A DNA stretch of 12,884 nt from Thermoleophilia bacterium (GTDB taxonomy: Bacteria; Actinomycetota; Thermoleophilia; Gaiellales; SKUG01), in assembly GCA_025964405.1 (NCBI GenBank), contig JAOPYW010000165.1:1-12884 (forward strand), in the 5' to 3' direction. The translations under genes and the position numbers were made by a program. The notes beneath the pieces were generated by a model. That model saw only the letters and a program-made list of their open reading frames with translations. It did no database searches and had not been told where the DNA came from. Below, piece by piece: positions 1-6,385 of the stretch (the stretch's first letter is position 1; every line of letters begins with the position of its first letter).

Positions 1-389
1 AGTTCATCGACGTCAACCACGCGTTCTGGGTGCCCGAGGCGCGGCTCAAGGTCGATGCCGTCGCCGGCCTGCCCACCTACGTGCAGTGGACGCCGTACCA
101 CATCAGCACGCCGGATGAGACTTATCAGGTCGTGTGCGCCGAGCTCTGCGGATCGGGTCACAACACGATGCGTACGCCCATGTGCGTCATCTCCGAGAGC
201 AACTTCGAGTGGTACCTCGGCCTGAGCGCCGAGAACGCGCGCAACGCCAAGTGCATCAACCTGCGCCTGCTCGAATGCACGACATCGTCCGGTGACCAAC
301 GCACCGAAGACCTCGCCACGCTCGCGACCCTGGCCCAGGGCAAGCCCGACGCCGACTGCGACGACGCCAAGGAGGCACTCGCATCATGA
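1..389 (+). CDS. coxB: Cytochrome c oxidase subunit II, C-terminal part (5' end outside window)
   Basis: This is the last 128 or so codons of subunit II, which holds the CuA centre that takes electrons from cytochrome c. The frame is open from base 3, so the gene begins upstream of the window. All CuA ligands are visible: the His of the VNHAFWVP motif (codon at 18), then the CAELCGSGHNTM motif with Cys 135-137, Glu, Cys 147-149, His 159-161 and Met 168-170. After the CuA fold there is a tail of about 60 residues with three cysteines (codons at 252, 276 and 357) and no CxxCH, so no cytochrome c domain is fused here, unlike many caa3 enzymes. The stop overlaps the coxA start as ATGA, which indicates translational coupling. 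The family call is firm; the function of the tail is unknown. Confidence 0.96.
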   Translation, partial: FIDVNHAFWVPEARLKVDAVAGLPTYVQWTPYHISTPDETYQVVCAELCGSGHNTMRTPMCVISESNFEWYLGLSAENARNAKCINLRLLECTTSSGDQRTEDLATLATLAQGKPDADCDDAKEALAS

Positions 390-2539
390 GGAACGGATCC
401 ATCAACGTACGCCCCCTGAGCGCACTGGTCGGCCTCGTCGCCGGCTGGGTGGTCGCCGCGGTCATCCTGTCTGCGTTCCGGCTCTGGAGCGGGGGCCTCG
501 ACTGGAACAACAGCGGCGCTGACTGGAAGGCCGTGCTCGGCCTCGGTGGCGGACACCTGTTCGTGTCGGCGCTCGGCGCGCTGCTCGGCCTGCTCGTCGC
601 GATCGCCGGTGTAGCTGCGTTCCGTGCCCACGGGTTCCTGCGTGGCCTCGCCGGAATCGCGGTCGGATTCGCGGTCGGTGCCGCGATCACGATGCTCATC
701 CGCATGGCCTTCGGCCTGCAGGCCTACTCCGAGGGTCCGGTCGTCGTGATCGGCATCATCAGTGCCTACTTCGCGTACATCGGCGGACTGGGTGGCTGGT
801 ACTCGTGGCTCTGGTACGCACGCGGTGCGGCGACCGAGGTCGACGACCACGCCAACCACGGCTCGCGTGGAGACTGGAAGCGCTTCTTCATCTTCAACAC
901 CGACCACAAGGTCATCGGCCTGCAGTACCTGGTCGTGGTGTTCTTCTTCATGATGATCGGTGGTGCGTTCGCCGAGAGCATCCGTGCCGAGCTGGCGAAC
1001 CCCGACCTGCAGTTCTTCAAGGACGGCGGCCAGTTCAACGAGGCGCTCAGCCTCCACGGCGTCATCATGCTGTTCCTGTTCATCATCCCGGTGTTCTCGG
1101 GCATCGCGAACTACATCGTGCCGATCATGCTCGGCGCGATCGACATGGCGTACCCCAAGCTGAACGCGCTGTCGTTCTGGACGTTCCTGTTCGGTGGCAT
1201 CGTGTTCCTCGCGTCGATCCCCGTCGGCCCGATCCAGGCCGGCTGGACCAACTACGCGACGCTCTCGAGCACGAACGGCCCCACCGAGGTGCAGATCGGG
1301 CAGATCCTCTGGCTCATCGGTATCCAGCTGATCGGCGCGTCGTCGATCATGACCGCGATCAACTTCATCGTGACCATCGTCGCGATGCGGGCGCCCGGCA
1401 TGACGATGTGGCGCATGCCGCTGTTCGTGTGGGGCAACCTCACGCAGGCGCTGCTGATCGTGTTCGGCACGCCCTTCGTGGCGGGCTCGCAGTTCATGGT
1501 GCTGTTCGACCTGGTGATGGGAACGAGGTTCTTCCAGGCCAGCCTGGGTGGTGACCCGATCAGCTATCAGCACATCTTCTGGTTCTACTCGCATCCGGCC
1601 GTGTACATCATGATCCTCCCGGGCTTCGGGCTGATCTCGGACGTCATCACGACCCATGCGCGCAAGCCGATCTTCGGCTATCGAGCGTTGGCGATCTCGA
1701 CGATCGGCATCGGTTTCCTCGGCTTCACCGTGTGGGCGCACCACATGTTCACCTCGGGCATGGCCGACTGGCTCCGGCTCCCGATGATGATCATGACGAT
1801 GCTCATCGCGGTGCCGACCGGCATCAAGGTGCTCGGCTGGGCCGCCACGCTCTGGGGCGCGAAGCTCCACCTCACCGTGCCGATGATGTTCGCACTCGGA
1901 TTCCTGTTCACGTTCACCTGTGGTGGCCTGACCGGCATCATGCTGGCGGCCGTGCCGTTCGACATCCACGTGCAGGACACGTACTTCGTCGTCGCGCACT
2001 TCCACTACGTGCTGTTCGGCGGATCGGTGTTGACCGTCTTCGCCGGGATCTACCACTGGTTCCCGAAGATGACGGGCCGCATGTTCGACCCGAAGCTCGG
2101 CAAGCTCCACTTCTGGCTGACGTTCGTCGGGCTCAACGTGACGTTCTTCCCGATGCACTGGCTCGGCACGCTCGGCATGCCGCGCCGTGTGGCCGACTAC
2201 TCGCAGCTCGCCGATCGCTACCCCTCGGTGCACGGGTGGAACATCGTCATCACGCTGGGCGCGCTCATCCAGGGCGTGGCGTTCGTGGTGTTCATGTACA
2301 ACATGGCGATCTCGTGGCGTCGTGGTCCGATCGCGGGCCCGAACCCGTGGCGCAGTCGCACGCTCGAGTGGCTCGTGTCGAGCCCGCCGCCGCTGTTCAA
2401 CTTCCACGGCGTGCCGAAGGTCGTCGGCGCCCCGTACGACTACGGTCGTCCGGGTGCGGTGCACGCGCTCCTTCCCGGCATGCCCGGATACGAGGAAGCG
2501 CTTCCCGGCGCCGTGCCCACCGAAGTACACGCGCACTGA
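386..2539 (+). CDS. coxA: Cytochrome c oxidase subunit I, A2-type, with N-terminal four-helix extension
   Basis: This is the catalytic heme-copper subunit (717 aa), which reduces O2 and pumps protons in the cytoplasmic membrane. Metal ligands are all present: His224 (heme a, LSLHG), His403 with Tyr407 (CuB and the cross-linked Tyr, YSHPAVY), His452-His453 (CuB), and His538 and His540 (HFHYVLFGG). The K-channel Lys481 (PTGIK) and the D-channel entry Asp253 and Asn260 are kept. The helix VI Glu of A1 enzymes is Ala405, and the preceding Tyr401-Ser402 is the signature of A2 enzymes. Usual subunits I begin near residue 150 (GDWKRFFIFNTDHKVIG). The first 145 residues are extra and contain hydrophobic stretches at about 9-32, 50-80, 84-108 and 117-145. 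The start is supported by AAGGAGG at 369-375 and by the ATGA overlap with coxB. The long open frame on the opposite strand is a composition shadow. Confidence 0.97.
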   Translation: MRNGSINVRPLSALVGLVAGWVVAAVILSAFRLWSGGLDWNNSGADWKAVLGLGGGHLFVSALGALLGLLVAIAGVAAFRAHGFLRGLAGIAVGFAVGAAITMLIRMAFGLQAYSEGPVVVIGIISAYFAYIGGLGGWYSWLWYARGAATEVDDHANHGSRGDWKRFFIFNTDHKVIGLQYLVVVFFFMMIGGAFAESIRAELANPDLQFFKDGGQFNEALSLHGVIMLFLFIIPVFSGIANYIVPIMLGAIDMAYPKLNALSFWTFLFGGIVFLASIPVGPIQAGWTNYATLSSTNGPTEVQIGQILWLIGIQLIGASSIMTAINFIVTIVAMRAPGMTMWRMPLFVWGNLTQALLIVFGTPFVAGSQFMVLFDLVMGTRFFQASLGGDPISYQHIFWFYSHPAVYIMILPGFGLISDVITTHARKPIFGYRALAISTIGIGFLGFTVWAHHMFTSGMADWLRLPMMIMTMLIAVPTGIKVLGWAATLWGAKLHLTVPMMFALGFLFTFTCGGLTGIMLAAVPFDIHVQDTYFVVAHFHYVLFGGSVLTVFAGIYHWFPKMTGRMFDPKLGKLHFWLTFVGLNVTFFPMHWLGTLGMPRRVADYSQLADRYPSVHGWNIVITLGALIQGVAFVVFMYNMAISWRRGPIAGPNPWRSRTLEWLVSSPPPLFNFHGVPKVVGAPYDYGRPGAVHALLPGMPGYEEALPGAVPTEVHAH

Positions 2540-2559
2540 GACCCCGAGGAACCTGAACC

Positions 2560-3333
2560 ATGTCTTCTGCAGTCACCGCTGACGCACATCACGACGAAGA
2601 GCATCCGCCGCCGATCATCTGGAGCGCCAAGACCCCGATCGGGCTCATGGGCATGCTCTACTTCATCGGCTCGGAGATCGCGCTCTTCGGCTCGTTCTTC
2701 ATGTCGTACTTCTTCCTGCGCGTGGTGGGGGAGGCGAACTACTCGAGCTGGGCGCACCAGATCGGCGATGCACTGCCGATGGACGTGGTGACGTACAACA
2801 GCCTGATCCTGTTCTCGAGCTCGGTGACCATCCACTACGCGGAGATCGCGCTCATGCGCGGCGCCCGACGGTGGCAGGCGATCTGGCTCGCGTTGACGAT
2901 CGTGCTCGGCTTCACGTTCCTCGGCATCCAGATCAACGAGTACCGCACCCTCGTGGGCGACGAGTTCATCGGACCGTCGACGAGCGCCTTCTCGAGCGTC
3001 TTCTTCTCGCTCACGGGCCTCCACGGCTCGCACGTGCTCATCGGCGGCATCCTGCTCATCATCATGCTCGTGCGAACGCTGCGGGGTCATTACGGCGCCG
3101 AGCCGACGCAGCACATCGGGTTCCGCACCATGAGCATCTACTGGCACTTCGTCGACATCGTCTGGATCGCGGTCTTCGGCCTCATCTACGTCCCGGGCAA
3201 CTGGAACAAGTGGTCCGACACGAACGTCTTCGGCGGCATCCCCGCCAATCTCGCGTTCGGTATCGGAGCGGTCGTGATCATCGCGCTGCTCAACCTGCCG
3301 CGACTCATCGGCAAGGGTGCCCCTAAGCACTGA
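2560..3333 (+). CDS. coxC: Cytochrome c oxidase subunit III
   Basis: Subunit III (257 aa) is a membrane protein without redox centres that stabilises the oxidase core and helps proton uptake. Family features are FIGSEIALFG in the first helix, INEY after the third, LHGSHVLIGG in the fourth and WHFVDIVWI in the fifth. Hydrophobic helices lie at about 27-53, 77-97, 106-126, 146-171 and 193-211. An additional one at about 228-248 lies beyond the point where short five-helix actinobacterial versions end. The N-terminal 20 residues are His/Asp/Glu-rich. GAGGA at 2546-2550 lies 9 bases before the ATG. The gene follows coxA by 20 bases and is the last gene of the operon, before a hairpin terminator. 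No subunit IV gene or heme-A synthesis gene is in the window. Confidence 0.96.
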   Translation: MSSAVTADAHHDEEHPPPIIWSAKTPIGLMGMLYFIGSEIALFGSFFMSYFFLRVVGEANYSSWAHQIGDALPMDVVTYNSLILFSSSVTIHYAEIALMRGARRWQAIWLALTIVLGFTFLGIQINEYRTLVGDEFIGPSTSAFSSVFFSLTGLHGSHVLIGGILLIIMLVRTLRGHYGAEPTQHIGFRTMSIYWHFVDIVWIAVFGLIYVPGNWNKWSDTNVFGGIPANLAFGIGAVVIIALLNLPRLIGKGAPKH

Positions 3334-3356
3334 TCGCCTGCGACACGTCGAATTGC

Positions 3357-3386
3357 GCGAGGGCCACCCGACCGGGTGGCCCTCGC
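3357..3386 (+). terminator. Hairpin terminator after coxC, probably bidirectional
   Basis: A perfect 13-bp stem, GCGAGGGCCACCC (3357-3369) with its complement at 3374-3386, closes a GACC loop. It is followed by CGTTGTTCC on the plus strand, a weak T-rich tail. It lies 23 bases after the coxC stop and 22 bases beyond the end of the converging minus-strand gene, so it can serve both. High-GC actinobacteria often use strong hairpins with poor U-runs. Confidence 0.8.
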
Positions 3387-3408
3387 CGTTGTTCCATCGA
3401 TCGATCGA

Positions 3409-4005
3409 TCACCGCCAGGTCGGGGCAGGCCGCTCGCCCCGTACTTCCTGCTGGCGATCGGTGAAGCTGGTCTCGAACACGTGTACCGGCTCGTCGCGCT
3501 CGATGTCGATGTCGGCATCCTGCGCCCAGGTCGACATCAGCAGGCCTGCGACCAAGCCGAAGACGACGTTGCCCCAGAGGAGTGGCTGCAGCGGCACGTC
3601 CGACCAGGGGCCGAGCCCCGCGTTGACGAAGGTTGCCGATCCGACGAACAGCAGGGCGCCGTAGAGCAGGCCGACGAGCGCGACCGGAGTCCATCCCTCG
3701 AGGTCGAAGAAGCCGATCACGAACGCGAACGACACCCCCACGAGGAGGCCGATCGTCAGGTGAACCAGCGTTCCGACGAGCACCGGAACCAGCTCGAAGC
3801 CCGTGACCGGCGATGCCGCGCCGTCACCGAGGATGCCCGATGCGATCACCTTCGTGAACGACCACGTGTCCATGGAGCTGTCGAACAGTGGAACGGTGGC
3901 CATTGCGACCACGAGCATCGCGACGGCGCTCCACAGGCCAACGGCGGCTCCCTGCGCTCCGAGCACGCGCCAGCGGATACGATGGCCTTGGACGTTGCGA
4001 ATCAT
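3409..4005 (-). CDS. Four-helix membrane protein of unknown function
   Basis: I do not recognise a named family. The 198-residue product has four hydrophobic segments (about 15-40, 70-99, 107-127 and 141-160), a basic N-terminus (RNVQGHRIRWR) and a polar, acidic C-terminal tail of about 38 residues. Many Gly residues lie within the helices, including GLLVG in segment 2 and GLVAGLL in segment 4. By the positive-inside rule both ends are probably cytoplasmic. It converges on coxC and is divergent from the thioredoxin-like gene, with only 32 bases between the two starts. The start is well supported by AGGAGGG 5 bases before the ATG. Its layout loosely resembles the extra four-helix domain at the front of CoxA, but I see no convincing residue-level match. 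Proximity to the oxidase suggests, but does not show, a respiratory role. Confidence 0.8.
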   Translation of the reverse strand: MIRNVQGHRIRWRVLGAQGAAVGLWSAVAMLVVAMATVPLFDSSMDTWSFTKVIASGILGDGAASPVTGFELVPVLVGTLVHLTIGLLVGVSFAFVIGFFDLEGWTPVALVGLLYGALLFVGSATFVNAGLGPWSDVPLQPLLWGNVVFGLVAGLLMSTWAQDADIDIERDEPVHVFETSFTDRQQEVRGERPAPTWR

Positions 4006-4010
4006 GGGAA

Positions 4011-4017
4011 CCCTCCT
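4011..4017 (-). promoter_or_regulatory. Strong ribosome binding site fixing the start at 4005
   Basis: On the minus strand AGGAGGG is followed by 5 bases and the ATG at 4005-4003. It lies inside the 32-base space between two divergent genes, so the promoter of each must overlap the spacer or the neighbour's coding region. Confidence 0.75.
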
Positions 4018-4037
4018 CGATCGCGACCATCACCACA

Positions 4038-4661
4038 ATGGCCGACGAAATCCGACTTTCAGAAGATAAATCCCCCGTCCGCGCGCGGGTAGGCATCCCG
4101 AAATGGGTGAAGCTGATGATGGTGGCCGACATGGTGGTCCTCATCGCCGCCGTGTCGATCTACGTCGCCCTGCATCACACCGACGATCGTGAGAACGTCG
4201 TGAACGCCGGCCTCCGCGGTTCGAAGCCGCCGTCCGGACAGCGGATGCCCGACCTCTCCGGTGTAGCAGGCATCTCGCCCGCACTCCCCTCACGGGCTGC
4301 CGCGCGCGGCACGACGACCCTGTTGGTCGCGACCTGCATGGAATGCCCCTCCGGCGACATCGTCGGGGGCGCGATGCGCCGACTGGGTGCGCGCGACCTC
4401 CCCGACGACACGCGCGTCGAGATCATCGGATGGCAGGGCGACGCCGCCGGGTGGCGAGCTGAGTGGGGCATCCCCGAATCGCTGCCGATCCACCTGGTGA
4501 GCGGGGCGAACTCGATCGGAGCGGTGAAGACGACCCTCGGCATCGGCGACAACGGGTTCGCGTACCTCTACGACCCGACGGGCACGTGGCGCGCGTCCTA
4601 CGCCGTGCAGCTCATGCAGCCCGACGACATCGTCCACGACATGGATGAACTGGCCGGCTGA
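4038..4661 (+). CDS. Membrane-anchored thioredoxin-like protein with CxxC motif
   Basis: The 207-residue product has one N-terminal membrane helix (about 23-46, after PKWVK), so the remainder is expected outside the membrane. The C-terminal part looks like a thioredoxin fold: strand TTLLVAT, then Cys100-Met-Glu-Cys103, a helix, strand VEIIGW, a helix, strand LPIHLVS, and a final FAYLYDPTG segment like the FLIDxxG strand of TlpA/Sco-type proteins. A TlpA- or Sco-like thiol reductase or copper-delivery role is inference; Sco proteins have CxxxC, so this is not a typical Sco. Proximity to coxB, whose CuA needs two reduced cysteines, makes an assembly role plausible. The ATG at 4038 is chosen because longer forms run antisense into the divergent gene. 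No clear ribosome binding site precedes it. Confidence 0.78.
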   Translation: MADEIRLSEDKSPVRARVGIPKWVKLMMVADMVVLIAAVSIYVALHHTDDRENVVNAGLRGSKPPSGQRMPDLSGVAGISPALPSRAAARGTTTLLVATCMECPSGDIVGGAMRRLGARDLPDDTRVEIIGWQGDAAGWRAEWGIPESLPIHLVSGANSIGAVKTTLGIGDNGFAYLYDPTGTWRASYAVQLMQPDDIVHDMDELAG

Positions 4662-4702
4662 ACTCTGGCTGTGCGGCGGCCCTCAGGCTCCGGCCGGTTC
4701 GA

Positions 4703-4708
4703 TAGCGT
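4703..4708 (+). promoter_or_regulatory. Candidate -10 box for a leaderless HipA-like kinase transcript
   Basis: TAGCGT fits the actinobacterial TANNNT -10 pattern and ends 7 bases before the ATG at 4716, which is the spacing expected for a leaderless start. There is no Shine-Dalgarno sequence before that ATG. No convincing -35 is visible, so this is a weak call. Confidence 0.35.
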
Positions 4709-4715
4709 GCGGCCC

Positions 4716-5510
4716 ATGCCCGTGCGCACCGTGACCGCGACCCGCTACGTGACCCCGCTCCGCGAGGGCGGATCACTCCCGGGCATCGTGGAGGCGGATG
4801 ACGACGGCCTCTACGTGGTGAAGTTCCGGGGCGCGGGGCACGGGCCGCGTGCGCTGGTGGCGGAGTACGTCTCGGGAGAGATCGCACGGCAGCTCGGCCT
4901 TCCCGTACCCGAGCTCGTGGAGGTGCTCCTCGACCCCGCGCTGGGCAGGGCCGAGCCCGACTACGAGATCCGCTCGCTCGTCCTCGGCAGCGAGGGATCG
5001 AACGTCGGGCTCGACTACCTCCCGGGGTCGCTCACCTACGATCCGGCCTCCGACGCGCCTCCGTCACGCGAGCTGGCCGCCGACGTCGTCTGGTTCGACT
5101 CGCTGGTGACGAACATCGATCGTGGTCCGCAGAACCCGAACCTGCTCGTCTGGCACGACGGGCTCTACCTCATCGACCAGGGTGCGACCCTCTACGTGCA
5201 CGCCAACTGGTACCAGCCGGAGCAGGCTGCGCGCCAACCGTTCGACATGATCGCCCAGCACGTGCTGCTGCCGGCGGCCGGGAGCATCGAAGCTGCGGCC
5301 GGTCGCATGGCTCCGCTCCTCGACCGCGCGGTGTTCGAGCGCATCCTGGGCGAGGCTCCCGACAGCTGGTTCGAGCAGGACGCGCTCGGACGCGAGCCCG
5401 CCGACGTGCGCACAGCGTACGCCGATTTCCTCGAACAGCGCCTCGCCGCCCAGGCGGACTGGGTGCCGGTCGCCGAAGCCGCCCGCAGCGCCGTGGAGCA
5501 GGTCGGATGA
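4716..5510 (+). CDS. Short HipA-like protein kinase (HipA_2 type)
   Basis: This 264-residue protein resembles the short HipA-like kinases that lack the N-terminal coupling domain of classical HipA. Kinase elements in order are Lys36 in YVVKF (ATP-binding lysine), Glu50 in LVAEYVSGEIAR (its partner), the catalytic loop around Asp135 with Asn140 and Asn142 (NIDRGPQNPN), and the metal-binding Asp154 in YLIDQG. All key positions are present, so it should be active. The GTG at 4671 would add 15 unlikely residues; ATG 4716 begins with MPVRTVTATRY, which fits the family start. Its stop overlaps the next gene as ATGA, and that gene encodes a DUF3037 protein, a partner I recall as commonly adjacent to this kinase type. 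The phosphorylation target is unknown. A toxin or regulatory kinase is the best guess. Confidence 0.88.
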   Translation: MPVRTVTATRYVTPLREGGSLPGIVEADDDGLYVVKFRGAGHGPRALVAEYVSGEIARQLGLPVPELVEVLLDPALGRAEPDYEIRSLVLGSEGSNVGLDYLPGSLTYDPASDAPPSRELAADVVWFDSLVTNIDRGPQNPNLLVWHDGLYLIDQGATLYVHANWYQPEQAARQPFDMIAQHVLLPAAGSIEAAAGRMAPLLDRAVFERILGEAPDSWFEQDALGREPADVRTAYADFLEQRLAAQADWVPVAEAARSAVEQVG

Positions 5511-5902
5511 GCGACGGCCCACGCCTTGAGCCCTTCCAGTACGCCATGCTTCGAGTCGTGCCTCGTGTCGAGCGTGGCGAGGCGCTCAACGTCGGCCTCG
5601 TGCTCTTCGCGCGGCCGCTCGACTTCCTGGGCGTGCGCATCGAACTCGATGAGGAGCTGCTCGCACGGATGGCGCCGTCATGTGAGGTGGAACCGCTGCG
5701 CCGTCGGCTCGCCGGCATCGAGCGCATCGTGGCGGGCGACGCGACGGCGGGACCCATCGCGCGCCTGTCGCAGAGCGAGCGGTTCCACTGGCTGGTCGCG
5801 CCGGCCAGCACCATCCTGCAGCCGTCACCGCAGCACACCGGATTGACTTCGGATGCCGAGGCTACGCTCGATCGCCTGTTTGAGGCGTTGATCCGTCGCT
5901 GA
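5507..5902 (+). CDS. DUF3037 family protein, partner of HipA-like kinase
   Basis: The 131-residue soluble protein matches what I know of DUF3037. The N-terminal half has FQYAMLRVVPRVERGEALNVGLVLF (residues 10-34, read here as three adjoining motifs) followed by DFLGVRIELD. The C-terminal half has RFHWLVAPASTILQPSP and HTGLT (about 92-114), then a helix ending LFEALI. There are no membrane segments and no recognisable catalytic residues. The biochemical function of the family is unknown to me. The 4-bp ATGA overlap with the kinase indicates coupled translation and probably a stoichiometric partnership, for instance as inhibitor, antitoxin or substrate of the kinase; this is inference. The gene ends 150 bases before the hipB start. 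Confidence 0.87.
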   Translation: MSDGPRLEPFQYAMLRVVPRVERGEALNVGLVLFARPLDFLGVRIELDEELLARMAPSCEVEPLRRRLAGIERIVAGDATAGPIARLSQSERFHWLVAPASTILQPSPQHTGLTSDAEATLDRLFEALIRR

Positions 5903-5908
5903 CCTCGC

Positions 5909-5928
5909 ATGTTCAGTATCATGAACAT
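5909..5928. promoter_or_regulatory. Palindromic operator candidate 1 upstream of hipBA
   Basis: ATGTTCA at 5909-5915 and TGAACAT at 5922-5928 form a perfect 7-bp inverted repeat around the 6-bp spacer GTATCA. It lies 6 bases after the DUF3037 stop. A near copy (15 of 20 positions) lies at 6022-6041 over the hipB translation start region. A dimeric HTH protein such as the adjacent HipB is the obvious candidate binder. Confidence 0.65.
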
Positions 5929-5942
5929 AAAGCGGTGTAGGG

Positions 5943-5957
5943 TTCAGGATGCTGATC
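5943..5957. promoter_or_regulatory. Degenerate operator-like site between the two main copies
   Basis: TTCAGGATGCTGATC matches the core of operator candidate 1 (TTCAGTATCATGAAC) at 11 of 15 positions. It keeps the TTCAG and TGA half-site cores. Such a match could be chance in a 150-base spacer; it is listed because two better copies flank it. Confidence 0.3.
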
Positions 5958-5987
5958 ACGACACTGTTTGCTTGCGACGAGACCAGC

Positions 5988-6016
5988 TTGGTGTTCACTG
6001 TACTGTACGCTAGGGT
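5988..6016 (+). promoter_or_regulatory. Candidate hipBA promoter
   Basis: TTGGTG (5988-5993) and TAGGGT (6011-6016) are separated by 17 bases and would start transcription near 6023, directly at operator candidate 2. The stretch 5998-6024 also holds repeated GTAC units forming an imperfect dyad. Other TANNNT boxes occur at 6006 and 6030, so the exact promoter is uncertain. The surrounding spacer is visibly less G+C-rich than the coding DNA. Confidence 0.4.
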
Positions 6017-6021
6017 ACGTA

Positions 6022-6041
6022 GTGTCCAGTATCGTGAACTC
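6022..6041. promoter_or_regulatory. Operator candidate 2 overlapping hipBA transcription and translation start
   Basis: The site reads GTGTCCAGTATCGTGAACTC and shares CAGTATC and TGAAC, at identical spacing, with the palindrome at 5909-5928 (15 of 20 positions match). Its left arm is degenerate (TCCA instead of TTCA). It lies just before the TGAGG ribosome binding site (6043-6047), where a bound repressor would block expression. Confidence 0.55.
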
Positions 6042-6052
6042 CTGAGGTTGCC

Positions 6053-6385
6053 GTGTCCGCGCAGAAGCGACATCTTGCCCATACGCGTGAGGCTGCGCGC
6101 CTGCTCGGCGTGGAGATCGAGTCCCGTCGCAAGGAGCGCCGCTGGACGGAGGCTGAGCTCGCCGAACGAGCGGGCATCTCCCGCACCACGCTCTGGAAGA
6201 TCGAGCGCGGCGACACGACGGTGGCGCTCGGGAGTGTCTTCGACGTCGCGACCCTCGTGGGGGTGACGCTGTTCCACGACACGGTGGCCGACGTGGTCAC
6301 GGCGCGCCAGCGCGTCACCGATCGGCTCGAACTGCTTCCCGACCGCATCCGCGTGAGCACACGGGAGGTCCATGATGACTTCTGA
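6053..6385 (+). CDS. hipB: HipB-like antitoxin, XRE-type DNA-binding repressor
   Basis: The 110-residue protein has a Cro/CI-type helix-turn-helix at about residues 31-52 (WTEAELAERAGISRTTLWKIERG), the usual HipB fold, flanked by a basic N-terminal helix (RRKERR). The C-terminal 35 residues after the HTH bundle are family-typical in length and may contact HipA. Start is GTG at 6053 with TGAGG 5 bases before it. The last 14 bases overlap the hipA start region, so the two are translationally coupled. By analogy with HipB of Escherichia coli it should bind HipA, neutralise it and repress its own operon. The palindromic sites at 5909 and 6022 are the probable targets. Confidence 0.9.
   Translation: MSAQKRHLAHTREAARLLGVEIESRRKERRWTEAELAERAGISRTTLWKIERGDTTVALGSVFDVATLVGVTLFHDTVADVVTARQRVTDRLELLPDRIRVSTREVHDDF

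Noticed and set aside
158..2536. Very long open frame on the minus strand opposite coxA (792 codons)
   Set aside because: It is antisense to a certain gene; the translation is rich in Arg, His, Asp and Glu without domains or helices. Such frames arise in high-GC DNA from third-position bias.
3396..3410. ATCG tandem repeat (about 3.75 units)
   Set aside because: Too short to be a meaningful repeat; GATC/ATCG words are common in this DNA.
5903..6052. CRISPR-like or mobile-element repeats in the hip spacer
   Set aside because: The repeats are short, degenerate and palindromic with no regular spacing, which fits repressor sites. No transposase, integrase or target duplication is seen.
5949..6266. 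Possible small gene starting in the hipBA control region
   Set aside because: It overlaps most of hipB in another frame and its product becomes Arg/Ser-rich as soon as it enters hipB. The operator and promoter signals explain the spacer better.
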